54,803 nucleotides of DNA, taken from Crocinitomicaceae bacterium (lineage in GTDB: Bacteria > Bacteroidota > Bacteroidia > Flavobacteriales_D > Crocinitomicaceae). Positions 1 through 7,755 of the stretch are shown here, in pieces. Under the pieces are notes generated by a model. That model saw only the letters and a list, made by a program, of their open reading frames with translations. It was not told where the DNA came from and ran no database searches. Within the stretch, counting starts at the first letter, position 1, and the number at the start of each line of letters is the position of its first letter. The stretch covers positions 1 through 54,803 of the forward strand of contig JAQXBM010000016.1 of NCBI GenBank assembly GCA_029252405.1, written 5' to 3'. A program made the position numbers and the translations under genes.

Positions 1-194
1 ATTAAATACGATCCAATACCGTTCAATTATTGAAGACGACATTTGATCATGAAAATTGGCGTTTTGGATATACATTTCAAGGATAAAAATAGTTTTGAAA
101 AAAAACCTTTTTTATCCAATTGGGGAATAAAGAATTGCAAAAATCAGGAAAACTGATCTTAATAAATCGGATTTAAACACGTGAAGTTTACCTT

Positions 195-1010
195 CTAGAC
201 AGACAATTCTAAATCTAAAATCAAGTCTTCCGCATTTACCGTTAGCACCGGAATGTACAGGTCGTTTTCCAATAACTTCTGAACGAATGTGTTTGTTGCA
301 GAGAAGATGCTATCATTAAAATAAGTCACGGCAATTAGATCTGCATCAACATCATGCGCATAATGTCGCAGCTCGTCTTCATAAGAATCAACGCGTGGCA
401 AATTGACTAATTCGCAATCTACACCATCCGAACTGAGTTGCTCTCGCATCATTAATTCCTGTCTTCTCATTCGGTCATACGTCCATTGATCGTCGTAATA
501 TCCCACCATGTGAATTTTGGAATTGAATTGCTTAGCAATATGTCCAGCAAACTTGACAACTTGGATGCTTTCTTTTTCATAGTTGAATGGCAGGACGATG
601 TTATCAATCATCTTTTTGGGCTTTCCATTCTGCATAATAATGAACGGTACTGAAGTATTCGTAACCATCTTGAGTGCATGACTCCCAATTATTCTCTGCA
701 TTCCTTTTGCGCCGTGCGTCCCCATTACAACGAGAGAAGCTCCAAGCACTTCGCTCGCTTTGGTAATATCATCATATAATTCGCCAACAAGCACGCGAGT
801 GGTGAGCATCAGATCTTTCCTGTGCTCATAATCAGACTCAATCTTCTGTAATTTCTCAAGAGCGGCTTTCTTTTCAATCTTCCTCTTAACAACGTGCAGA
901 AGCACTACCAAACCTTTGTTGTACTCAGCAAGTTCAAAACAATATTCCATTGCACTAAGCGTAGCTTCGGAAAAGTCAAATGGTACGAGGTAGATTGGGT
1001 GCTTCATCAT
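195..1010 (-). CDS. Universal stress protein (UspA family), two-domain
   Basis: 271 residues make two tandem Usp domains (about 4-126 and 134-265). The first has a nucleotide-binding-type loop GTHG at 97-100 followed by GS at 109-110. The second domain lacks a clear G-rich loop, so only the first may bind ATP. Usp proteins are cytoplasmic factors linked to stress survival and growth arrest; no enzymatic reaction can be assigned here. The start is an ATG doublet at 1010/1007, and no Shine-Dalgarno is visible. A second two-domain Usp (1664-2494) lies on the other side of the SRPBCC gene, which suggests a small stress cluster. The family is clear; the exact role is not. Confidence 0.9.
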   Translation of the reverse strand: MMKHPIYLVPFDFSEATLSAMEYCFELAEYNKGLVVLLHVVKRKIEKKAALEKLQKIESDYEHRKDLMLTTRVLVGELYDDITKASEVLGASLVVMGTHGAKGMQRIIGSHALKMVTNTSVPFIIMQNGKPKKMIDNIVLPFNYEKESIQVVKFAGHIAKQFNSKIHMVGYYDDQWTYDRMRRQELMMREQLSSDGVDCELVNLPRVDSYEDELRHYAHDVDADLIAVTYFNDSIFSATNTFVQKLLENDLYIPVLTVNAEDLILDLELSV

Positions 1011-1078
1011 TTCCTTTGTTTACGGTAATCTATTAAATTTTGATGATTTTTTGAATTCTGAGATAAGGTTTTTCAAAA

Positions 1079-1576
1079 TCATTTTTTGCTTTCCAAAAGC
1101 CCTTTTGCGTTCATCAATCCCTTTAGCATAAACTTGCGATACCCCATTGATAGGACAACAGACATTAAGATGCGCGCGAAAAAATTCTTCGAGGTGAATG
1201 AATACTCCCATGTTACTCGAACGTCTTCCCCTTCTTCATCAAACCAAAATTGACCGTACGCCTTGTTCGTGAGTTTCCCGAAAAAATTGGTGAACTCTGT
1301 TACTTCGTAGGTGTAATTCCCTGGCGGATTGTATTCTACCAATTTCTCAATAACTGAATCACCACCGATGAAATTAGTCTTGCGTCGCGCTCCAACGTGA
1401 TCATATGGTCCTTCCAAAATATCCACATCCTTAACTCCGGGAATAGGTCCCGATTTTTTCAACCAGTCGGCCAGTTTATCACTACCACTGATTAAATCAA
1501 ATGCAGCTTGTTTGTCACACTTGACATTGACTTGGACTTTTCTTTTCAATACCCCACTTGTTGGAACTACGCTCAT
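1079..1576 (-). CDS. SRPBCC-family (polyketide cyclase/START-like) protein
   Basis: 165 residues with the layout of a small SRPBCC ligand-binding fold. It has an N-terminal beta-strand (KVQVNVKCDKQAAFDLISG), a central run of strands with a RxKTNFIGG stretch, and a C-terminal helix ending in a lysine pair. These proteins bind hydrophobic ligands in a deep cavity, but the ligand here cannot be inferred. There is no signal peptide, so it is probably cytoplasmic. It is divergent from the Usp gene at 1664 with an 87-nt gap that probably holds both promoters, and it lies 68 nt upstream of the Usp gene at 195-1010 on the same strand. Confidence 0.75.
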   Translation of the reverse strand: MSVVPTSGVLKRKVQVNVKCDKQAAFDLISGSDKLADWLKKSGPIPGVKDVDILEGPYDHVGARRKTNFIGGDSVIEKLVEYNPPGNYTYEVTEFTNFFGKLTNKAYGQFWFDEEGEDVRVTWEYSFTSKNFFARILMSVVLSMGYRKFMLKGLMNAKGLLESKK

Positions 1577-1663
1577 GCGGAAGAAAGAACCGAAAAACCC
1601 ATCGATTGAGAAAAACTCATTATTCCTGATGAATCAAATCATTAACTAATTAATACGAACAGC

Positions 1664-2494
1664 ATGAAAACAATTACAATTGCCACCGATTTTTCAGATA
1701 ATGCATGGAAAGCAGCGTCATATGGCGCAAGTTTGCACCGCGGCATACCTTGCCAATATGTTATCCTTCACGCCTACTACGTTCCTAGCGGTGGCGTGGT
1801 CGGAGTTGACGTACCAAGCATTATTTCAGACAGGTCGAAAGAAGTGAATGAAGAATTAATGAACTTCAAAACAAGTTTCGAGGACTTGGAGCATCATGAT
1901 GATACGACCTTTGAGTATGTTAGTCGTTATGGTGAGACCTCCAACGCGATTACCGAAGTCGCGAAGTCAAACTTTTCAGACCTAGTAATTTTAGGAACTC
2001 GAGGAAGCACCAACAACTGGAGCTTTGCATTTGGTAGCACCACTGTCGATTCAATTTCTACAGCTCCGTTTCCAATTCTTGCCATTCCATCCGAAGGAAA
2101 ATTGGAAGCGCCAGAGCAGATAATACTTGCATCGGACTATGCGAATTTCACCCACGTGGAAACTTTAGAACCAGTTAAGCAAATTGCAGAAGCACATAAA
2201 TCCGAAGTACTTGTAGTGAATGTGCGCAAGAACGAGAAGTCGGAAGCAAGTGTCGAACAAGGTATGGAAGGCTTAGTTTTGCACAATTTCCTTGGTGATA
2301 TTCCGCACGAGTATTTTGATTTGGTGGACAAAGATATTGATACAGGTCTCTTAACTTTCGCCGAGCAAAAGAAGGTCGATTTGATATTATTAATCAATCG
2401 TGAACGCAAGTTTTGGGAGCGATTGTTCCGTGTCAGCGTGAGTGTCAAAATGGGACTCTACAGCACGATTCCCCTTCTGGTATTGAGGGATTGA
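1664..2494 (+). CDS. Universal stress protein (UspA family), two-domain
   Basis: 276 residues with two Usp domains (about 1-142 and 150-275). The first begins with the typical strand MKTITIATDFS and carries GTRG at 111-114 followed by FGSTT at 123-127, the family's nucleotide-binding signature. The second is degenerate. The protein is cytoplasmic and related in architecture, not in close sequence, to the Usp at 195-1010. The start ATG at 1664 is the only sensible one. The gene is convergent with the AI-2E-family gene, with 15 nt between the two stops and no obvious terminator hairpin there. Confidence 0.9.
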   Translation: MKTITIATDFSDNAWKAASYGASLHRGIPCQYVILHAYYVPSGGVVGVDVPSIISDRSKEVNEELMNFKTSFEDLEHHDDTTFEYVSRYGETSNAITEVAKSNFSDLVILGTRGSTNNWSFAFGSTTVDSISTAPFPILAIPSEGKLEAPEQIILASDYANFTHVETLEPVKQIAEAHKSEVLVVNVRKNEKSEASVEQGMEGLVLHNFLGDIPHEYFDLVDKDIDTGLLTFAEQKKVDLILLINRERKFWERLFRVSVSVKMGLYSTIPLLVLRD

Positions 2495-2509
2495 TATTTG
2501 GATCTTAGG

Positions 2510-3643
2510 TCACTCGCTTGAATCCAACTGTTCCTTTTGATATTGAAGCATTCTCTCGACATAAATGAGGATGAATTGCGTTAACGGGAGCGCGAGAATA
2601 GTTCCAACGAAGCCACCGAGCACGTATATCCAAACACTGAAGGCCAGAATAATGATGGCAGCATTCATTCCTCTAACTGATTTCATGATTCGATTAAAGA
2701 AAACCGTTTCCTCCAGCACGGATACTAGCGCATATACCCCCACAAGAATCCCGAAGAACAGCAAGAAATGTAAATCTGTCTCAACGGACAAGACCCAACA
2801 CCCTATCGCTACAACAGGTAAGCTCAAATAGTGGAAGTGTGCAGCATAGGTTAAAAGACCAGTCAACATTCCAATTATAATCGCGCCGGGTAAATCCATT
2901 ATGGTGAAAGCCAGTATAAAAATGGCCATGGAAATGAGTACTATTTTGGATCGTTGACGGAAATACACCAAAAACACTGCTGTAAAATTGAGCCAAACAC
3001 TGTGTAATCGGGAATTCATCGGTTTCCTTCCTTTGATGTATTTATCGTACCTCGCCTGGAAGTATTCAAAGGAGTACAAAATCGTTACAAGGTAAATTAG
3101 CGTGTAGATAAGCATGATAAAGCCATTCCAACCCTTCTCTTCTTTCTCCACTTGCACCTCTTTTTCAGAGCCAGTTAAGAGGGAGTACGTCTGTTCAAGA
3201 GCAGAGGTGATATCTTTCTCCTTCGTCTCATTTGACATGGTGTCCAAACTGTTTATCTCATTCTGGACGACCTCGCTTTCATAAATACCATCGACAAAGT
3301 TGGATACACTCTCACGTACTTCATTGATTTGATCTTCATGCTGCTCCACAAAAACGTCTACTGCTCCCACTAAGCGCTTCGTATCCCGAATGAAATAACT
3401 CCCAAAAAAGAAGAAAATACACACTATCAATGCAAAAGCGACAGTCAAGAATGAAGTGATTGCCACATTTCTGTTGGGGATTTTGGTCTGAATCTTTACA
3501 ATGATCGGATCAATCAAATGTGCGATAAAAAGCGCAAAGATGAAGGGTAAAATGATTTCGCCTAAAAAGTGAATTAATAGAATTAACGCAACAAGCATTG
3601 CCGCGCCAGTGAGATACGCTTTTACTTTTTCAGAAATGACCAT
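2510..3643 (-). CDS. AI-2E family transporter (PF01594-like membrane protein)
   Basis: About 377 residues. Two N-terminal membrane spans are followed by a long soluble charged loop (about residues 75-185), then a cluster of hydrophobic helices that includes the conserved stretch PGAIIIGMLTGLLTY and a C-terminal LGGFVGTILALPLTQF. This is the layout of the AI-2E/TqsA/YdiK family, which contains autoinducer exporters but also sodium/proton antiporter-like members, so the substrate is unknown. The reading frame opens at a TTG (3658), but a perfect Bacteroidetes -7 box (TATTTTTG, 3656-3663) overlaps that codon. The ATG at 3643 is therefore chosen. Confidence 0.85.
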   Translation of the reverse strand: MVISEKVKAYLTGAAMLVALILLIHFLGEIILPFIFALFIAHLIDPIIVKIQTKIPNRNVAITSFLTVAFALIVCIFFFFGSYFIRDTKRLVGAVDVFVEQHEDQINEVRESVSNFVDGIYESEVVQNEINSLDTMSNETKEKDITSALEQTYSLLTGSEKEVQVEKEEKGWNGFIMLIYTLIYLVTILYSFEYFQARYDKYIKGRKPMNSRLHSVWLNFTAVFLVYFRQRSKIVLISMAIFILAFTIMDLPGAIIIGMLTGLLTYAAHFHYLSLPVVAIGCWVLSVETDLHFLLFFGILVGVYALVSVLEETVFFNRIMKSVRGMNAAIIILAFSVWIYVLGGFVGTILALPLTQFILIYVERMLQYQKEQLDSSE

Positions 3644-3655
3644 GAAACGAATATC

Positions 3656-3663
3656 CAAAAATA
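3656..3663 (-). promoter_or_regulatory. -7 promoter box for the AI-2E family gene
   Basis: Read on the minus strand the site is TATTTTTG, a full match to the Bacteroidetes sigma-A -7 consensus TAnnTTTG. It lies 12 nt upstream of the ATG at 3643 and overlaps the alternative TTG at 3658, so it decides the start. The -33 element is weak. Confidence 0.55.
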
Positions 3664-3719
3664 AATTTGGATTGAGTTGGTTCTGAGAGAATAAATTGGA
3701 GATATGCTATCCACAGATT

Positions 3720-3860
3720 CTAGTTGCGGACCACCTTAACCCTATTTCTTAAACCCCGACTTGAGAAAACCTCTATATAGTACACACCTTTCGCTTCAGG
3801 AAGATTGAATTGAAACGACTCCTGATTATCATTCTGAAATCGTTGAATTTATTCTGGTTC
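3720..3860 (-). pseudogene. Remnant of a T9SS C-terminal sorting domain
   Basis: On the minus strand an open stretch of about 43 codons ends in GVYYIEVFSSRGLRNRVKVVRN and a TAG at 3720-3722. This pattern (short beta-strand, G-[VM]-Y, hydrophobic strand, basic last strand) is the end of a type A T9SS sorting domain. The upstream frame is broken by a TAA near 3860, and no N-terminal part is visible, so it looks like the decayed 3' end of a lost surface-protein gene. It is a short match and could be chance. Confidence 0.45.
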
Positions 3861-4049
3861 TCAAATCTACTTGGGATTAATGCTTTAGTGTGATCTAGAA
3901 ACGTTTTTTTTTTAGCATCGAAAGCCAACAGTTGAAGCGAAAATGTACTTGACTTTTTTCTTGCCCCCAACTTGAATGGGTTCTTAGTTCTTGGGATTAC
4001 TCCGCTGCGCTGCGTGATCCCAAAAGGTTATCCTTTGCAATGGATAACG

Positions 4050-4082
4050 AAAGCCAACATTTTCGTAGAAAATGTTGGCTTT
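4050..4082 (-). terminator. Terminator-like hairpin 2 downstream of tRNA-Ser(GCT)
   Basis: Perfect inverted repeat AAAGCCAACATTTTC / GAAAATGTTGGCTTT with a 3-nt GTA loop. It is adjacent to the duplicated tRNA tail (4085-4103), repeating the tail-plus-hairpin arrangement of the real tRNA. Confidence 0.6.
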
Positions 4083-4183
4083 CTTTGCGGAGAGACAGGG
4101 ATTACTCCGCTGCGCTCCATAGTCTTCGCTCGTGAACTCGCTGCGGCACGAACCAGGCTTCTCATCGAGTCTCTCTAAAACGA

Positions 4184-4213
4184 AAAAAGCCAGACTAAAA
4201 AGTCTGGCTTTTG
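4184..4213 (-). terminator. Terminator of tRNA-Ser(GCT)
   Basis: Inverted repeat AAAAGCCAGACT / AGTCTGGCTTTT directly 3' of the tRNA gene. It has flanking A and T runs on both sides, so it could act in either direction. Confidence 0.75.
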
Positions 4214-4216
4214 TTG

Positions 4217-4304
4217 CGGAGAGACAGGGATTCGAACCCTGGGTACCCTTTTGGGGTACGCTTATTTAGCAAACAAGTCCTTTCGGCCACTCAGGCACCT
4301 CTCC
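4217..4304 (-). tRNA. tRNA-Ser (anticodon GCT)
   Basis: An 88-nt cloverleaf on the minus strand. The acceptor stem GGAGAGG pairs with TCTCTCC with one G-T pair, and the discriminator is G. The D-arm is class II, the anticodon loop reads TTGCTAA (GCT), there is a long variable arm (GTACCCC...GGGGTAC type), and the T-arm contains GGTTCGAATCC. CCA is not encoded. The variable arm and anticodon identify it as the serine tRNA that reads AGC/AGU. A terminator follows at 4184-4213 and a -7 box precedes it at 4326-4333. Confidence 0.96.
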
Positions 4305-4325
4305 GTTTTTGCTGTTAAGCGAAGG

Positions 4326-4333
4326 CAAATTTA
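4326..4333 (-). promoter_or_regulatory. -7 promoter box for tRNA-Ser(GCT)
   Basis: The minus-strand sequence TAAATTTG is a full match to the Bacteroidetes -7 consensus. It ends 22 nt upstream of the mature tRNA 5' end, giving a short leader to be trimmed by RNase P. Confidence 0.55.
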
Positions 4334-4404
4334 AAAAATCAAAGTCATAAAGTCCTAAGAAATGTGCTTTTTTTTCGCCAATTCGCGATTAAATTTTTCG
4401 AAGA

Positions 4405-4968
4405 CTAGCTATTGAGGAAGAAAGTCAACCATTCGGTCAGTTTCAAAACAAATAAAAGAATCCATAAGAGGTGATATGGAGCGTAAACCTTCTTAATTTG
4501 AGTCGAGGCTAACATACTCCCATACCCCAATAAAAGCAGCAGAGAATCATTCAAAATCACCCCGGTAACAAAGGCTATTGCGAACACTCCAGTAAGTACC
4601 AAGGCTATTCCGCTTCTTTGTTTGATCATAGTGGCAATTCCACCTATTAAGATCAAGGCATAAAACGCAATCAGGAAGTAATCTGTGGTTAAACCATCCA
4701 TGAACTCGAGCATTTGCTCCTGCGTATGGAAAAAACTCCAAAAGAACTGCGTACTGAGCACCCAACAAATCCCAGCAATAACTGGAAGAAAACCTGCCAA
4801 CCTATTCTCCGTCCAATTCGAATAGAGGAATTGAATGGAAATTGCTAAGAAAATAAACTCATTTAAAGGGAAAGGAAAGATGAGCGATCCATCACTAATA
4901 AAAAAGCTGACCGCATAAACGACCAAAGTCAGAATACCTAGAAAAAGTGTTCTTACCTCGCTGGTCAT
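4405..4968 (-). CDS. Hypothetical multi-pass membrane protein
   Basis: 187 residues, almost entirely hydrophobic, with about six predicted membrane spans (roughly 5-25, 32-50, 58-78, 97-113, 121-140 and 165-183). There are few charges and no motif I recognise, so no function is assigned. Its ATG overlaps the stop of map by 4 nt (ATGA at 4965-4968), so the two are very likely one transcript with translational coupling. Map itself is cytoplasmic, so the link may only be expression level. It ends about 100 nt before the tRNA-Ser promoter. Confidence 0.7.
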   Translation of the reverse strand: MTSEVRTLFLGILTLVVYAVSFFISDGSLIFPFPLNEFIFLAISIQFLYSNWTENRLAGFLPVIAGICWVLSTQFFWSFFHTQEQMLEFMDGLTTDYFLIAFYALILIGGIATMIKQRSGIALVLTGVFAIAFVTGVILNDSLLLLLGYGSMLASTQIKKVYAPYHLLWILLFVLKLTEWLTFFLNS

Positions 4969-5744
4969 TTTTTCTTGCTCAAAGCTTCTTCAACGTAATC
5001 AAAGGTTGAAAGAATGACAGGTTTTCCATCAACAACGGCGATATCATGCTCGAAATGCACACTTGGCAAACCATCCTCGGTCACGATTGTCCATTTATCA
5101 TCCATCATTTTAACGCGTTCTGTCCCCATGTTAATCATTGGTTCGATCGCTATCGTTAATCCATTCTGAATTTTCTTACCGCGTCCTCTTCTACCATAAT
5201 TTGGCACTTGCGGATCCTCGTGTAATTTCTTCCCGAGTCCATGTCCTACTAGATCACGAACAACACCATAACCGTGTTTTTCTGCGTGCTGCTGAATGGC
5301 AAATCCAATATCTTCAATTCGATTTCCTGTGTTCGAAGCTTCAATTCCTAGGTACAGACACTCTTTTGTTACGTCAACTAACTTCTTTACTTCTGGATCA
5401 ATTTCACCAATTTCAAACGTGTAGGCATGATCGCCGTAATATCCGTTCCAAACCGCACCACAATCAACAGAAACAATGTCTCCATTTTTAAAAGGAATAT
5501 CAGATGGAAGTCCATGTACCACTTGTTCATTTACTGAAACCAACAAAGTTGTTGGGCAACCATAAAGTCCTTTAAAACCAGGAACAGCGTCCTGTGAATG
5601 AATGTAATCCTCTGCCAATTGATCGAGTTCTTTACCCGTCACGCCTGGTCCAATTTTCTCAGCAATTTTCCCAAGTGTACGGCTCACAACTTGCGCTGCT
5701 TCTCGCATGATTTCAATTTCGTCTGCTGTTTTGTAAATGATCAT
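4965..5744 (-). CDS. map: Type I methionine aminopeptidase
   Basis: Removes the initiator methionine from nascent proteins in the cytoplasm. From the ATG at 5744 the product is 259 residues, normal for MetAP-Ia, and shows the full dinuclear metal set by comparison with the E. coli enzyme: D94, D105, H168 (VGHGLG), E201 (IAIEPM) and E232, plus H77 (VVHGLP) near the substrate. The frame opens earlier, at 5774 (MSPMNLLKRN...), but a -7 box TATCTTTG at 5772-5779 overlaps that ATG. Only the 5744 start, which matches the family's usual N-terminus, fits the promoter. It is coupled to the membrane-protein gene 4405-4968. Confidence 0.96.
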   Translation of the reverse strand: MIIYKTADEIEIMREAAQVVSRTLGKIAEKIGPGVTGKELDQLAEDYIHSQDAVPGFKGLYGCPTTLLVSVNEQVVHGLPSDIPFKNGDIVSVDCGAVWNGYYGDHAYTFEIGEIDPEVKKLVDVTKECLYLGIEASNTGNRIEDIGFAIQQHAEKHGYGVVRDLVGHGLGKKLHEDPQVPNYGRRGRGKKIQNGLTIAIEPMINMGTERVKMMDDKWTIVTEDGLPSVHFEHDIAVVDGKPVILSTFDYVEEALSKKK

Positions 5745-5771
5745 GTTACGTTTCAATAAATTCATTGGGGA

Positions 5772-5779
5772 CAAAGATA
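5772..5779 (-). promoter_or_regulatory. -7 promoter box for map
   Basis: Minus-strand TATCTTTG matches TAnnTTTG exactly. With a transcription start about 7 nt downstream, the leader before the ATG at 5744 is about 20 nt. The -33 element is not clear. Confidence 0.6.
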
Positions 5780-5992
5780 ATGCTTTCGTCGAAGCTTTGA
5801 CAGTGGCTTCACGATTTCAATAATTCCCTTTACTTAACGGATTTATCGCACGCTTTTATCCGAATTTAACCTGCGTTCATCCGATCATTTTACACGTTCA
5901 TCGAGAATACCTACTTGTTTTTGTAGTTTTTACAAAAAGTGATTAACTTCATTAAATCTACTTGCATTATTCTACTAATAAACTACTTCAGC

Positions 5993-7681
5993 ATGAATTA
6001 CCATTCTATTCTTCTCCTCTTTGCGTCACTTTGTGCCTCCATTTCGCATGCCCAACCTCAAGGTTATGGTTTTGGAAAACAGATTGAAATATCGCCCAAT
6101 CTGGTTTCTGGAAATAACGATTTGACTGATTTTCCATTTTACCTACAGCTCACTGATCCTGATTTAAGAACGATAAGCAATGGTGGAAACATTCAGAATT
6201 CGCAAGGGTTCGATATGTTGTTTACTTTACCCGATTGCGTCACGCCGCTGTTCTTTCAAATCGAAAGCTATGATCCCGCATCCGGAAGTCTAATTGCATG
6301 GATTCGTATTCCGGTTTTGAGCGCCTCTTTGAGCACGCGGGTATTTCTGTATTACGGGAACGCTTCGATTTCAACGGATCCTTCATCTAGTTCAACATGG
6401 AACGGAAACTATGAAGGCGTCTGGCATATGAACAATGATCCCAGTAATTCAGCGCTAATCGATTACTCTGGAAATGGCGTGAATGGTGCTTCCTTTGGAG
6501 GAATGACCTCAACGGATTTAGTAGCAGGTAAATTGGGCAATGCGATTGATTTTGATGGAAACAACGACTATTTTGCCTTGGCCAATAAGTTTTACACCAA
6601 TCAAGGGGAAATTCCTCAAATCGCGGTCAGCGCCTGGATCAACACCACCTTTTCTAACGGTAACTCGTCTTCCAACTGGTCTATTCTTGATTTCGACAGA
6701 TCGGAGTATTTCAACATGTTCATTCATGGTGATGGAAGGTTAGGCTTTGCCACACGAGCGGGAGGGATAAACGATTCGTATGCTGGAACAGCAGGTGATT
6801 TGAATGATGGTAATTGGCACTACGTCGTAGGTGTATACAATGGAACCAACAAGTTGCTGTACATCGATGGTAATCTAGCTTTAACGGTAAACAATGCACA
6901 TAATGGAGTATCGCTGGGAACAGGTGCCAATCGATTTGGTTTCATTGGAGACGGATCAGAAGCCACGACCTTCAACGGAAATCGTAACAATAGATACTAC
7001 GACGGAATATATGATGAAATTCGATTTTCATCAGCCGTGCTCACTTCTGATTGGATTGGAACCGAGTATACCAATCAAAACAATCCATCCAGTTTTTATG
7101 TCCTCACCGAGGAGCAATTGGCTGGTAACCTCTGCCTTCTCTTACCAGTCGCGTTTGGTACTTTGAGCGCTCAATTAACGCAGGAACGACAAGTTCAATT
7201 GACTTGGAATACCATTTCTGAAATCAACAATGATTACTTCGAAGTACTGAGAAGCGAAAATGATCTAGACTGGGAAATTATAGATATCGTGGATGGAGCA
7301 GGAAACTCACTAGAGGAGCAGCACTACCAATCTTTGGATATTTCCCCGGGATGGGATGCAGGCATTAATTATTACCGCATTCGTCAAGTAGATTTCAATG
7401 GTGCGTATAAATACTCCCCTACACGATCGGTCCATTTACAATCTACGTCCGAAGTGCTCATTTATCCAAATCCTGCAAAAGACGTGCTCTACATTGAAGG
7501 AGCAACACATAATTTAAGTTCTGAAATCATCGTTACCAACGAACTTGGGCAAAGTATGATTGGGAAGATTAGCTTCATTCAAGTTTCGAAACATCAAATC
7601 CAGCTGGACCTCTCAAATTTAAGTACCGGAATGTACCTGATACAGGTTAATGGAACGCAATCCAGAATATTTAAGCGTTGA
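5993..7681 (+). CDS. DUF2341/LamG surface protein with T9SS sorting domain
   Basis: About 562 residues. A signal peptide (MNYHSILLLFASLCASISHAQ) leads into a DUF2341-like domain (about 25-130, ending VFLYYGNAS). Next comes a concanavalin-like LamG domain (about 140-360, with ALIDYSGNGVNG, DFDGNNDYF, DGNWHYVVGVYNG and YDGIYDEIRFS), then a beta-sandwich linker, then a C-terminal type A T9SS sorting domain (YPNPAKDVLYIEG ... GMYLIQVNG). It is expected to be exported by Sec and then T9SS to the cell surface or medium. LamG domains often bind glycans, but the ligand is unknown. The GTG at 5939 would add 18 residues ahead of a normal signal peptide, so the ATG at 5993 is preferred. Confidence 0.88.
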   Translation: MNYHSILLLFASLCASISHAQPQGYGFGKQIEISPNLVSGNNDLTDFPFYLQLTDPDLRTISNGGNIQNSQGFDMLFTLPDCVTPLFFQIESYDPASGSLIAWIRIPVLSASLSTRVFLYYGNASISTDPSSSSTWNGNYEGVWHMNNDPSNSALIDYSGNGVNGASFGGMTSTDLVAGKLGNAIDFDGNNDYFALANKFYTNQGEIPQIAVSAWINTTFSNGNSSSNWSILDFDRSEYFNMFIHGDGRLGFATRAGGINDSYAGTAGDLNDGNWHYVVGVYNGTNKLLYIDGNLALTVNNAHNGVSLGTGANRFGFIGDGSEATTFNGNRNNRYYDGIYDEIRFSSAVLTSDWIGTEYTNQNNPSSFYVLTEEQLAGNLCLLLPVAFGTLSAQLTQERQVQLTWNTISEINNDYFEVLRSENDLDWEIIDIVDGAGNSLEEQHYQSLDISPGWDAGINYYRIRQVDFNGAYKYSPTRSVHLQSTSEVLIYPNPAKDVLYIEGATHNLSSEIIVTNELGQSMIGKISFIQVSKHQIQLDLSNLSTGMYLIQVNGTQSRIFKR

Positions 7682-7700
7682 GTTTTGAAAGTAAAGACAC

Positions 7701-7736
7701 AAAAAAAGCCGTTCCAATAATTGGAACGGCTTTTCA
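7701..7736. terminator. Bidirectional terminator between the LamG gene and sucC
   Basis: Perfect inverted repeat GCCGTTCCAA / TTGGAACGGC with a TAA loop. It has an A run before and a T run after, between two convergent genes. Confidence 0.85.
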
Positions 7737-7755
7737 ATATCTACTAGTTTCGAGC

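Larger units (their letters stand above)
3972..4216 (-). repeat. Repeat and hairpin tract downstream of tRNA-Ser(GCT)
   Basis: There is no gene in 3861-4216. The tract holds, in tRNA orientation: a terminator hairpin (4184-4213); a 19-nt copy of the tRNA 3' end (4085-4103, matching 4214-4232); a second hairpin (4050-4082); an element at 4015-4038 that recurs downstream of the other tRNA-Ser (26327-26350, same orientation relative to the tRNA); and a 19-nt direct repeat (3993-4011 and 4098-4116). The segment 3993-4021 can fold as a GGGAT/ATCCC stem around a GC-rich loop. A 68-residue open frame at 3972-4178 is made of these repeats and is not called a gene. Confidence 0.7.

Noticed and set aside
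1-194. Possible gene at the left edge
   Set aside because: No coding signal; AT-rich spacer only.
3972-4178. 68-residue plus-strand open frame
   Set aside because: Made of repeats and hairpins of the tRNA tract; no recognisable product.
4085-4232. Attachment sites of an integrated phage or island
   Set aside because: The tRNA tail repeat is only about 130 nt from its partner and no integrase or phage gene is near; kept as a scar hypothesis only.
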